Source: JBFMHD01 sp040752395 [NCBI: Candidatus Hydrogenedentota bacterium]
Lineage (GTDB): Bacteria; JBFMHD01
Reading direction: 5' to 3'
Length of the DNA stretch: 14,774 nucleotides
NCBI GenBank assembly: GCA_040752395.1
Contig: JBFMHD010000041.1
Coordinates: forward strand, 1,582-16,355
The position numbers and the translations under genes are program-made. Shown here in pieces: positions 6,664 through 14,391 of this stretch (positions are counted from its first letter, which is position 1; the number at the start of each line of letters is the position of its first letter). The notes under the pieces are model-generated. The model worked only from the letters and a program-made list of their open reading frames with translations. It ran no database searches and was not told where the DNA came from.

Positions 6664-8189
6664 CACTTAATACCTCGCTCGTACCGTATCACTTTGTATA
6701 ATACCGCATAAAGAATAAAAGCTATGATAAAACCAATAAACCAGGCATAAGAATACATCTCTATAAAAAATTGTGGCACGTGTTCTTTACTAATAATACC
6801 TCCAGCACAAAGAAAACCAGGTATATTCGGAATGATACCAACTACAAGTGAAATAATAGCTGCTAAATTAAAGCCTCTATAAAACCTGTATTTACCATCG
6901 GGCTTATAGAGCTCAAGTAGATCAAGCCTTGTTCTTTGTATGAGATAATAATCACAGACCATTATCGCACATATAGGACCAATCAATGCTGAGTAACCTA
7001 TTAACCAGGTATATATATAAGCATTAGTTGTTTCAATGAGTTTCCAGGGCATTATCACAATGCCAATAATCCCTGTTATAAATCCGCCAGTCTTAAAACT
7101 GATTTTTTTAGGTGCAAGATTAGAAAAGTTATTAGCAGGCGCCACAACATTAGCAGCAAGATTTGTAGTTAAAGTAGCGATACTAAGCGAAACAAGAGAA
7201 ATCATCACAAGAAGAAGTGTGTTAAAATGAGCAAGCAGATCAATAGGATCCCAGATGGCTTTGCCATAAATTACTATGGTTGCTGAGGTCACAGCAATCC
7301 CGATAAAAGAATAAAAAGCCATAGTAGTGGGTAACCCAAGAAATTGACCTATAACTTGAGCCTTTTGAGATTTTGTGTATCTTGTAAAATCTGCTATATT
7401 AAGTGATAAAGTAGCCCAGAAACCCACCATCGCAGTTAAACCCGGAACAAAAACTTTGAAAAATTCTTTTTTAGAAGCAAATTTAGTAGTAGTCACAAAC
7501 ATAGGTCCAAAACCACCTCCTTCGTTATATGCCCAGTATAAAAGTCCAAGACCAATGATTATAAGAAAAGGTGCTGATAGATTCTCAAATACTTTGATCG
7601 AACCTATCCCTTTATATATAATAAGCATATTAATTAACCAGAATAAGAGGAAACATCCGAGTTGAGCTAAGTTCAGGCCTATAAATGGGATTTTTGATAA
7701 CTCAGAGAAAGAAGGACAAAAGGTTTTGCATAATAGCTGATAAATTGCATCACCGCCAATCCAGGTCTGGATCCCGAACCAGCCACAAGCAACAAGCGCT
7801 CTCATAATATCAGCGATGTTTGCACCCCGAACACCAAACGATGACCTAAGAAGAACAGGAAACGGGATACCATATTTTGTTCCGGCATGCGCATTTAAAA
7901 CCATTGGTATAAGAACAATAAAATTACCAAGTGTTATGGTTAAAATTGCCTGCCACCAGTTCATCCCCTGGTCAATCAATCCAGCTCCAAGCATATACGT
8001 AGGGATACATACAGCCATGCCGATCCACAAACAAGCAAGACTCCATAAAGACCAGTTTCTGTCTTTAATTTTTACCGGCATATTATCTATATTAGCAAGT
8101 GGGCTATCAAGGATATCAGCATTCAGTTCTACTAACCCATCTTTTTCTACAACAACATTTACAAGTTCATTAAACGGGATCTTTTGCAT
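6663..8189 (-). CDS. NCS1-family nucleobase/hydantoin/allantoin-type permease
   Basis: This is a 508-residue inner-membrane secondary transporter of the nucleobase:cation symporter-1 family (Mhp1, PucI and FurD relatives), with about 12 hydrophobic segments. Family signatures are GWFGIQTWIGG (136-146), where the tryptophan and glutamine spaced as W-x3-Q match the ligand-contacting pair of Mhp1; LNIADFTRY (263-271); TTNLAANVVAPANNF (341-355); and CDYYLIQR (412-419) leading into a YRFYRGFN segment (434-441). The C-terminal pattern resembles allantoin/hydantoin/uracil carriers more than the cytosine carrier CodB, so uptake of a pyrimidine base, hydantoin or ureide is likely; exact substrate unknown. 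The ATG has a strong Shine-Dalgarno, AGAGGAG, 6 nt upstream. It is first in the cluster leading to the zinc-ribbon proteins and endonuclease Q, and sits directly after a two-component system. The 45-residue cytoplasmic N-terminus is normal for the family. Confidence 0.92.
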   Translation of the reverse strand: MQKIPFNELVNVVVEKDGLVELNADILDSPLANIDNMPVKIKDRNWSLWSLACLWIGMAVCIPTYMLGAGLIDQGMNWWQAILTITLGNFIVLIPMVLNAHAGTKYGIPFPVLLRSSFGVRGANIADIMRALVACGWFGIQTWIGGDAIYQLLCKTFCPSFSELSKIPFIGLNLAQLGCFLLFWLINMLIIYKGIGSIKVFENLSAPFLIIIGLGLLYWAYNEGGGFGPMFVTTTKFASKKEFFKVFVPGLTAMVGFWATLSLNIADFTRYTKSQKAQVIGQFLGLPTTMAFYSFIGIAVTSATIVIYGKAIWDPIDLLAHFNTLLLVMISLVSLSIATLTTNLAANVVAPANNFSNLAPKKISFKTGGFITGIIGIVIMPWKLIETTNAYIYTWLIGYSALIGPICAIMVCDYYLIQRTRLDLLELYKPDGKYRFYRGFNLAAIISLVVGIIPNIPGFLCAGGIISKEHVPQFFIEMYSYAWFIGFIIAFILYAVLYKVIRYERGIK

Positions 8190-8194
8190 AGTTA

Positions 8195-8226
8195 TCTCCT
8201 CTGAAAAACGCTGTAACTCTAATAAT
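8195..8226 (-). promoter_or_regulatory. Leader element shared with the response-regulator gene (copy 1, before the permease)
   Basis: This 32-nt block carries the permease Shine-Dalgarno within TTTTTCAGAGGAGA and an AGTTACA word upstream. It matches the block at 11875-11906 before the response-regulator gene at 29 of 32 positions. The hexamer in the -10-like position is TATTAG here, and no good -35 is seen, so any promoter here is weaker than at the other copy. Confidence 0.5.
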
Positions 8227-8233
8227 TCGGGGT

Positions 8234-8282
8234 ACAGGCTACAGGCTACGGACTACAGCCGGCTGGAGCCAAAAGCCCGGAG
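8234..8282. repeat. 49-nt dispersed repeat, copy 1
   Basis: This 49-nt sequence recurs at 11957-12005 in the same orientation with a single difference. Its left half is built of a degenerate heptamer (ACAGGCT, ACAGGCT, ACGGACT) and its right half is G+C-rich (GGAGCCAAAAGCCCGG), unlike the surrounding A+T-rich DNA. It lies in the gap between histidine kinase and permease genes. Confidence 0.85.
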
Positions 8283-8343
8283 TTTGTGCCTCTGTGCCTC
8301 TGTGCCTTTCCTTTGAATCTTTCAATCTTCCAATTTTTCAATA
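8283..8343. repeat. Two arrays of degenerate octamers after the kinase gene
   Basis: Directly abutting the 49-nt repeat are three octamers of the type TTTGTGCC/TCTGTGCC (8283-8306). After a short link come four octamers of the type TTTCAATC (8312-8343). The array ends 3 nt from the histidine kinase stop. This is non-coding spacer; no terminator hairpin with a T-run is evident here. Confidence 0.65.
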
Positions 8344-8346
8344 CAA

Positions 8347-10425
8347 CTATCTTCTAACTTCTTTTTCTATTTTATGCAATGGTAAATATATAAAAAAGGA
8401 TGAACCTTTATTTAACTCACTCTCGACCTCAATTCTTCCTTTATGTTCTTTGATAATAGTCTGGGATATTGATAATCCGAGGCCTGTACCGCTCCAGATG
8501 GGTTTAGTAGTAAAGAAGGGATCAAATATTTTAGAGATATTTTCTTTTGAGATACCCACACCTGTATCTTTGAAAGAGATGACCACTTCGCTACTGCTCT
8601 CTTTATGATTGATCTTTATAGATATAACAAAGGTGCCGCCATCAGGCATCGCATTGATAGCATTAACCGATATGTTCGTAAACACCTGTTGCAGCTGGTT
8701 TTCATCGCCTAAAACAAATATATTCTCTGCTGGATATTCTTTAATAAATGATATATCTGAAGATTCAAAACTCTTTTCAAGAAGCATTAAACTGTTATCA
8801 AGTGTTTCTATCAGATTGACAGGATAGAAAGAGAACCCTTTGTTACTTGCATACCTTAAAAGATTATCGATGATATTTTTACTGTGTTCAGCTGCTTTAT
8901 GGATAGACGCAAAATATTTTTTAAGCACAGAATCATTTATCTCATCGGACTTTTTAATACCCATTTTAGCGAACCCGAGTACAGAACATAACGGATTATT
9001 AATCTCATGAGCTATACCGCCAGCCATAGTACCGAGTGTAACCATTTTATCTGCCTGATACAGCCGTGCCTGCAGATGTTTTATCTCTGTTACATCAGTA
9101 ATGACACATACGAACGAGGTTTCGTTATCGTATGATATAACAGGTGCAATGCTTAATATGACTGATAGTGTTCGGTTTGAAAGATTAAAACTGCAATCAT
9201 GTATTAAAGGGGTTGAATTATAGTCAGAAAAAGCGATGTATTTCTCCAGTACTTTTTTATCATCAACCCCGAGATAATCAAATACACTTTCTGTTTTTAT
9301 TTTTTCTTCGGGTAGACCGAGTGTTTCGACCATACGTTTATTGACAAAAGTAAATCTGGAGTCTTTACTTATGGTGAAGACCATATCCTGGGTGCTTGAA
9401 AGGATATTTGTAAGGAACTCTTCACGGCGCTTTATTTCCCGCTGCAGACGTTCCCGCTCCTCAGCAGTCCTTATCTTTTCTAAAGCCTCTGCTTCTTTTT
9501 TGTGCGAACTCATAACAAATAGACTTAACAACGAATATAAAAGAAGTATCAAAAGAGTGATCACGAGAATGAATCTTGTCATTTTCTGGAGCCAGGGCTG
9601 AAGATTCGATAAAGCGACGTCCCTGGGTGTTATTATCACGAGATGCCACTGATTTAACAAGACCATAACAGGGGTATGCGCAATCACATATTTAGTTTCA
9701 GAAAGATTATCTGTAAACTTATTTTTATGCTCTGAAATATAACGTAACCAGGTTTCCTTATTGAAATTATATTTTTCAAAAAGATTTGTGCCGATAGATA
9801 ACTCATCGTTTGAAATCAAAATCCTGAAGTTTTTATCAAGAAGATATATTTTTGATGAATCTGTCGGGATGCTTTTTGAGATGAATAATTTTTCGATCCT
9901 CGAGAGACTGATAGTCGTACTGAAATAGCCGTATATCTTATCAGGAAAATTAAGCCGTTTTAATGGCGTGTTTATCACGATTGATGGTAAACCATCAAGC
10001 ACAAGAAAATAATCAGTCACAGTTGTCTTTTGGGAAAAAGTTTTTTCCAGCTCATCAATAAAGAAACCAGGACTCGTAATAAGATCAGGGAAAAAAATAG
10101 GTGATGGGTCGCCTTTATAAGTGATTATGATATTAATAATATTTAAAAGTTCACGCGAGTATATCCTGTTTAAAAAAGGATATATTTTCTTCATATTTCT
10201 GGTTTCTATCTCAGGTGACTCTGCATAATATTCAAGGTTTTTGCAGATATGTTCTATGAAACTGCTTATCCCCTCACTCGACTGTCTCGCAAGAATAAGC
10301 TGCTGATCATTGAATTTTTCTAAAGTAACTGATTTGATGTACTCTGAAACCTGGAGCGAAACAAACCCAAGTGATATAAGGAGAAGAACCGATATAATAA
10401 ATACCAGAAATACTTTTTTTAACAT
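8347..10425 (-). CDS. Membrane-bound sensor histidine kinase with Cache-like and PAS domains
   Basis: This 692-residue kinase is the likely partner of the adjacent sigma54-type regulator. The order is: transmembrane helix about 4-26; an extracytoplasmic sensor of about 250 residues (about 30-280) resembling a double-Cache domain; a second transmembrane helix about 284-305; a charged helical linker (306-337); a PAS domain (about 335-450); and a HisKA dimerisation helix with phosphoacceptor His473 in GGIAHEINNPL. The ATPase domain has an N-box (NISVNAINAM, 584-593), G1 DTGVG (620-624), F-box DPFFTT (635-640) and G2 GTGLGLS (646-652). The HEINNPL form is typical of NtrB/AtoS-type kinases. The gene starts 25 nt after the regulator stop with no clear Shine-Dalgarno, so expression may depend on coupling. 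The ligand is unknown; the neighbouring NCS1 permease makes a small nitrogenous compound a reasonable guess. Confidence 0.93.
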   Translation of the reverse strand: MLKKVFLVFIISVLLLISLGFVSLQVSEYIKSVTLEKFNDQQLILARQSSEGISSFIEHICKNLEYYAESPEIETRNMKKIYPFLNRIYSRELLNIINIIITYKGDPSPIFFPDLITSPGFFIDELEKTFSQKTTVTDYFLVLDGLPSIVINTPLKRLNFPDKIYGYFSTTISLSRIEKLFISKSIPTDSSKIYLLDKNFRILISNDELSIGTNLFEKYNFNKETWLRYISEHKNKFTDNLSETKYVIAHTPVMVLLNQWHLVIITPRDVALSNLQPWLQKMTRFILVITLLILLLYSLLSLFVMSSHKKEAEALEKIRTAEERERLQREIKRREEFLTNILSSTQDMVFTISKDSRFTFVNKRMVETLGLPEEKIKTESVFDYLGVDDKKVLEKYIAFSDYNSTPLIHDCSFNLSNRTLSVILSIAPVISYDNETSFVCVITDVTEIKHLQARLYQADKMVTLGTMAGGIAHEINNPLCSVLGFAKMGIKKSDEINDSVLKKYFASIHKAAEHSKNIIDNLLRYASNKGFSFYPVNLIETLDNSLMLLEKSFESSDISFIKEYPAENIFVLGDENQLQQVFTNISVNAINAMPDGGTFVISIKINHKESSSEVVISFKDTGVGISKENISKIFDPFFTTKPIWSGTGLGLSISQTIIKEHKGRIEVESELNKGSSFFIYLPLHKIEKEVRR

Positions 10426-10426
10426 A

Positions 10427-10458
10427 ATTTAAGACACAACGGCACAAAGGCTAAGGCG
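10427..10458. repeat. Octamer-type repeat in the regulator-kinase gap, reaching into the regulator's last codons
   Basis: On the minus strand the last codons of the regulator and the 25-nt gap read as 8-bp-spaced words around GCCTTTGT and GCCGTTGT. The word TTTGTGCC also occurs in the array at 8283-8290. Low complexity and period are clear by eye, but the exact borders are not. Confidence 0.45.
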
Positions 10459-11863
10459 CTAATCTGTCAGCATTATCATCGTCTTTACCATCGTCTTTAA
10501 ATAAAGTATAAAGACCGAATTTTTTTAGCTTCTCTCTTAATGTTTTACGAGTTATACCAAGAATCTCAGCTGCCTTAATTATTTTACCATCTGTCTCTTC
10601 AAGAGTTGCTTTTATAAGTCTTTTCTCCATCTCCTCTATAGAATCACCAACACTTAAAAGAACGCTCCTTGCTTTTGGCGAGAACGTGAATAAATCCATA
10701 GCCTCCTGTATGTGTTTAAGAGTTATATATTTATCCTCAGCTTGACTCATAACTACTACGCGCTCTATAAAATTTTCGAGCTCCCTGACGTTACCAGGCC
10801 AATTATAATCCATAAGTATTTTTAAAGCTCGCTCTTCAACGTTTTCAATCGCTCTTCCAAATCGTTTGTTCATTATCTCGATAAAATGGGTTATAAGAAG
10901 AGGGATGTCTTCTTTATGTTCTCTAAGTGGAGGAATAAATACAGGTAAAACATTTAAACGATAAAACAGGTCTTTTCTAAACAGATTTTTTTCCATCGCT
11001 TCCTCAAGATTTACATTTGTTGCTGTTATGATCCTGGCATTTAATTTGATTGGTTCAGTGCCACCGATCCGGGAAAACTCTTTTTCCTGGATAACTCTTA
11101 ATAGTTTTGACTGCAGATTATAGGGCATTGTTCCGATTTCATCCAGAAAGACAGTGCCATCCTCTGCTAATTCAAATTTTCCAGGTTTAGACGATATAGC
11201 ACCTGTGAATGAACCCTTCTCAAAACCAAATAATTCAGACTCAAGTAGTGTCTCGGGAATGGCACTTGTATTAACCGCAATGAATGGCTTGTTATATCTA
11301 TTACTATTAAAATGTATAACCCGCGCTATAAGTTCTTTCCCTGTACCACTCTCACCACGTAATAAAACAATAGTATCCGTGTTGATGATTTTCTGAAGCA
11401 GAGAGAGTACCGGTTCCATAATTTTTGAACACGTGACTATTTTATTAAAAGAATATTTTTCTTTTAATTCTTCTTCAAGCAATAACACCTTTTTACTTGC
11501 TTCAAGTGAATCAATAGCTCTGTCAATGGTTATTTTAATCTCATCTATGTCAAAAGGTTTTACAATATAGTCATATGCTCCGAGTTTCATACATTTAACA
11601 GCACTCTTTGCATCCTGATTGGCTGTTATCATTATGACCTTGCATTCCGAGTCAAGTTTCTTTATCACAGAAAGCGCAGTAAAACCATCCATCTCAGGCA
11701 TACGTATATCAAGTAATACAATATCAGGTTTAAAACTCTGCAGTTTTTTTATACCCTCGTTACCGGAAAGCGCAACTTTTACTTTATAGTAAGAAGAAAG
11801 AAATTCATCTAACATATCAGTTACAAACGGGTCATCGTCAATTACAAGAATTTTGTGTGACAT
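10451..11863 (-). CDS. Sigma54-dependent response regulator (NtrC/AtoC family)
   Basis: This 470-residue transcription activator has three domains. The receiver (1-118) has the acidic pocket Asp9-Asp11, phosphoacceptor Asp52 in LLDIRMP, Thr80 and Lys102. The AAA+ sigma54-interaction domain (about 140-380) has Walker A GESGTGKE (170-177), the sigma54-contact loop as GSFTGA (217-222) rather than the commonest GAFTGA, and Walker B FLDEIG (239-244). The C-terminal Fis-type helix-turn-helix is around GKIIKAAEILGITRKTLREKL. After it comes an unusual acidic tail (KDDGKDDDN) encoded by a 12-bp duplication. The ATG at 11863 has AGAGGAG upstream, at a rather long 12-nt spacing. The gene is followed by its histidine kinase after 25 nt. 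I found no sigma54 promoter (GG-N10-GC with TGGCAC/TTGC context) in the spacers of this window, so its target promoters may be elsewhere or diverged. Confidence 0.95.
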   Translation of the reverse strand: MSHKILVIDDDPFVTDMLDEFLSSYYKVKVALSGNEGIKKLQSFKPDIVLLDIRMPEMDGFTALSVIKKLDSECKVIMITANQDAKSAVKCMKLGAYDYIVKPFDIDEIKITIDRAIDSLEASKKVLLLEEELKEKYSFNKIVTCSKIMEPVLSLLQKIINTDTIVLLRGESGTGKELIARVIHFNSNRYNKPFIAVNTSAIPETLLESELFGFEKGSFTGAISSKPGKFELAEDGTVFLDEIGTMPYNLQSKLLRVIQEKEFSRIGGTEPIKLNARIITATNVNLEEAMEKNLFRKDLFYRLNVLPVFIPPLREHKEDIPLLITHFIEIMNKRFGRAIENVEERALKILMDYNWPGNVRELENFIERVVVMSQAEDKYITLKHIQEAMDLFTFSPKARSVLLSVGDSIEEMEKRLIKATLEETDGKIIKAAEILGITRKTLREKLKKFGLYTLFKDDGKDDDNADRLAP

Positions 11864-11874
11864 AGATTTAATAG

Positions 11875-11906
11875 TCTCCTCTGAAAAACTTTGTAACTAT
11901 AATAAT
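11875..11906 (-). promoter_or_regulatory. Leader element shared with the permease gene (copy 2, before the response regulator)
   Basis: This is the 32-nt partner of 8195-8226 (29 of 32 identical). It includes the AGAGGAG ribosome-binding site and a TATTAT hexamer in the right place for a -10 element. Confidence 0.5.
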
Positions 11907-11928
11907 ATCAAGTAGAAGCAAGAAGCAA
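11899..11928 (-). promoter_or_regulatory. Possible promoter of the two-component operon
   Basis: On the minus strand TTGCTT (11928-11923) and TATTAT (11904-11899) are 18 nt apart. Transcription would start about 30 nt before the regulator ATG. The -35 half lies inside a repeat and matches only 3 of 6, so support is modest. Confidence 0.35.
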
Positions 11929-11938
11929 GATAACGGAA
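11921..11938 (+). repeat. 18-nt element, copy 1 (inverted with respect to 14392-14409)
   Basis: AGAAGCAAGATAACGGAA occurs here on the plus strand and once more on the minus strand at 14392-14409, so identical 18-nt inverted copies bracket the penicillin-binding-protein gene. Here it is preceded by an extra AGAAGCA unit. Confidence 0.8.
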
Positions 11939-11956
11939 GAAGTGAGAGGTATCAGG

Positions 11957-12005
11957 ACAGGCTACAGGCTACGGACTACAGCCAGCTGGAGCCAAAAGCC
12001 CGGAG
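11957..12005. repeat. 49-nt dispersed repeat, copy 2
   Basis: This has 48 of 49 positions identical to 8234-8282, in the same orientation. In this copy the distance to the shared leader element is 50 nt instead of 7, because about 43 nt holding the 18-nt element is present in between. Confidence 0.85.
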
Positions 12006-12048
12006 CCTGAAGCCAACATATCATCTTTAGTTTTTCATATATTGTGTA

Positions 12049-12065
12049 GAGCGCAACCCGCGCTC
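12049..12065. other. GC-rich hairpin downstream of the penicillin-binding-protein gene
   Basis: GAGCGC-AACCC-GCGCTC is a perfect 6-bp stem with a 5-nt loop, 28 nt after the PBP stop. No T-run follows it on the minus strand, so it is not a clear rho-independent terminator. It also overlaps the start of a tiny reading frame with a strong ribosome-binding site (see findings). Confidence 0.5.
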
Positions 12066-12092
12066 ATGAGTACTCCTTCGAAAAACTTCGAC

Positions 12093-14354
12093 TTATCGTT
12101 CTTCACCAAAAGGCTGTCTATCACGGATTTTGCCTATATTGGTAAATGGTTTTTTCTCGATTTTTTCTATATCAGGATTCCGGGTCGGTTTGACATTATC
12201 AAGTGGATAAAAGAGGCTCTCAATTGTTTCTTCTGGGAACTCTAATGTAGTAGCAGTAACCCCTTCTTTGTGTAGCTCACAAACCTCATCAGGTTCTGTG
12301 CCACAAATAAAAGCCTCCTCAATTATTGAAGGACATTTGTCAGTAGCTAATTTTCCTGTTTCATAACAAACTGGTATAAGTAGTATATTATCTGGTTTAG
12401 GAAACGGTTCCATTGGCAAATCTTTTAATAATACGAGATTAAAATCACGCCATATCGGAGCGGCGACTCTGCCACCTGACATTTTAGGGCCCAGTGATGT
12501 ACTACCCTGATCAAAACCAACCCATACCGCTGTTGTGTATTGCGGACTAAAACCAATAAACCAGGCATCAACGAAATTATTAGTAGTCCCTGTTTTACCT
12601 CCAAGTGGTCTTCCTTTAAAATAACTGCCTATACTATAAGCAGCGGTACCACGACGAACAACACCCTCGAGTATATGAGTGAGTAGATAAGCCACGTCTT
12701 TTCCTATAACCTCTCTTTCAAGAGGAACGTATGTTTTGATGATAGTGTTATCCCGGTCTCTGATATTTTTTATAAAGATAGACTCAACATATACACCACC
12801 GTTAGCGATTGTACCAAATGCTTCAGCCATCTCAAGTGGTGTCACACCGTATGGTCCAAGAGGCAGTGACCAGACAGGCTCAAGATGACTTTTTATCCCG
12901 AGTTTTTTTGCATAATCAATTATGAGATTACCTGAATATGTCTGTTTCTCGTAATGAGATAATTCAGTCGGAGCCAATTCTTCCATAAGACGTATAGAAG
13001 CAACGTTTATAGAATGTTCAAGTCCATAACGTAAAGTCAACCAGCCCTGATATTTACCGTCATAATTATCAGGTATCCAGGGTTCTGCACCCGCGTACGG
13101 GAAAAAATATGCGGGCTGATCAAGAAGCAATGACGAAGCCGTAAACTTGCCGCTGTCAAGTGCTGCAAGGTAAAGAAAAGGTTTAAAGGCACTGCCTGGC
13201 TGCCGATGGATTTGATAAACCCTGTTAAGCTGATTCTTAACATTGAATCCGCTACCACCGCAGGCTACTATGATTTCACCTGTGTTTTGTTTTATTGTAA
13301 CAATCGCACCCTCTATTCGGGCTTCAGGTGAGTCAGGATAATTTTTATGCCAGGCTTCATTAAGGTTCTGTAAATGAACCTTTAATATTTTTTCAGCCTC
13401 TTTTTGAAGATTTATATCAAAAGTAGTCTCGATTATTAAACCACCACGATAGATTGCATAATCTTCAAACTCTTCTGCCTCAAGCTTCTGTCTTGTCATC
13501 TCTGCAAGATAACCAGAAGCTGCATAGGGTCTGTTTCTTTGAGAGACTAATTGCTGGGTGTCAGTTTTAAAAGTCTCCCAGAACTCTTTGAGAGATTTAG
13601 CTGCTCTATCTTCATCAATCTGGTCTAATTCAACCATCTGTTTTAATACATACATCTGTCTTTCACGAGCACGATCAGAATGATTTATAATAGAATATCT
13701 ATTCGGTGCTTTTGGTAAACCGGCAAGATATGCGCATTCCGCAAGTGTGAGTTCGTTTAAGGCTTTATTAAAATAAAATCTGCTTGCTTCTTTTATCCCA
13801 TAACAATTATGACCAAAATATATTTTGTTAAGATATCTTTCGAGAATCTCTTCTTTTGTATATTTCTGTTCGATTTTTATAGAAAGTAATGCATCCTGGA
13901 TTTTTCGTTTTAGTTTTTTTTCTTTGGTTAGAAACAGGACCTTGGCAAGCTGCTGAGTTATAGTCGAGCCGCCCTGTATAGCCTCGCCAGCTTTTATATT
14001 GACGAAAATAGCCCGTATAATACCAACAAAATCTATACCACGGTGCTTAAAAAATCTGTTGTCCTCAGATGCAACAAAAGCATAAACTAAATCTTTTGGT
14101 AACTCTTTGTACGAAACAAGCTCACGTTTCTCTGTCGCATATTCTGCTATGAGATTATTATTTCTATCATACACCTTCGATGGCAGACTCCACTTATCAG
14201 GGTCACCAGTATAGTCTTCTAAAGGTTCAAGCGACGGCAGACTTTTAGAGATGTTTATGAGTATCCCGATACTCGCTCCTATCCCTATAACTAAAGTTAC
14301 TGAAAAAATGATAAATAAAGAATAAAATATGGTTATTTTGAAATTTTTAGACAT
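12093..14354 (-). CDS. ponA: Bifunctional penicillin-binding protein 1A (class A PBP)
   Basis: This is a 753-residue cell-wall synthase. A short cytoplasmic N-terminus and transmembrane anchor (about 8-35) precede the GT51 glycosyltransferase domain (about 60-235), which has catalytic Glu97 in ASEDNRFFKHRG, GGSTITQQLAK (128-138) and ERYLNKIYFG (172-181). The transpeptidase domain (about 300-640) has SxxK Ser388-Ala-Phe-Lys391, SxN Ser448-Ile-Asn450 and KTG at 587-589. The C-terminal extension has four cysteines (663, 674, 684, 692), usual for part of this family. It polymerises lipid II and cross-links peptidoglycan on the outer face of the membrane. The ATG at 14354 is right for the anchor, but no Shine-Dalgarno lies at normal distance. 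It is transcribed divergently from the YceD-family gene. All catalytic motifs are intact and the length is normal. Confidence 0.96.
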   Translation of the reverse strand: MSKNFKITIFYSLFIIFSVTLVIGIGASIGILINISKSLPSLEPLEDYTGDPDKWSLPSKVYDRNNNLIAEYATEKRELVSYKELPKDLVYAFVASEDNRFFKHRGIDFVGIIRAIFVNIKAGEAIQGGSTITQQLAKVLFLTKEKKLKRKIQDALLSIKIEQKYTKEEILERYLNKIYFGHNCYGIKEASRFYFNKALNELTLAECAYLAGLPKAPNRYSIINHSDRARERQMYVLKQMVELDQIDEDRAAKSLKEFWETFKTDTQQLVSQRNRPYAASGYLAEMTRQKLEAEEFEDYAIYRGGLIIETTFDINLQKEAEKILKVHLQNLNEAWHKNYPDSPEARIEGAIVTIKQNTGEIIVACGGSGFNVKNQLNRVYQIHRQPGSAFKPFLYLAALDSGKFTASSLLLDQPAYFFPYAGAEPWIPDNYDGKYQGWLTLRYGLEHSINVASIRLMEELAPTELSHYEKQTYSGNLIIDYAKKLGIKSHLEPVWSLPLGPYGVTPLEMAEAFGTIANGGVYVESIFIKNIRDRDNTIIKTYVPLEREVIGKDVAYLLTHILEGVVRRGTAAYSIGSYFKGRPLGGKTGTTNNFVDAWFIGFSPQYTTAVWVGFDQGSTSLGPKMSGGRVAAPIWRDFNLVLLKDLPMEPFPKPDNILLIPVCYETGKLATDKCPSIIEEAFICGTEPDEVCELHKEGVTATTLEFPEETIESLFYPLDNVKPTRNPDIEKIEKKPFTNIGKIRDRQPFGEER

Positions 14355-14391
14355 AAAAACATTAGATAATGTATTCCCTCAGAATATGCCT

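Noticed and set aside
7816-8316. A 166-codon frame on the plus strand, antisense to the start of the permease gene
   Set aside because: It mirrors the coding frame of a clear NCS1 permease, resembles no protein I know, and runs into spacer repeats. It is a shadow frame.
8234-8343. Possible CRISPR array
   Set aside because: Units are only 7-8 bp, adjacent without spacers and degenerate, with no cas genes in the window.
8190-8346. Sigma54 promoter before the permease
   Set aside because: GGCAC words from the octamer array look like -24 elements, but none has GC at the required spacing.
12049-12065. Rho-independent terminator for the PBP gene
   Set aside because: The stem is good, but no run of T follows it on the minus strand, so it is listed only as a hairpin.
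12042-12245. A 67-codon plus-strand frame across the PBP 3' end
   Set aside because: It is antisense to the intact PBP C-terminus, with no ribosome-binding site and no recognisable product.
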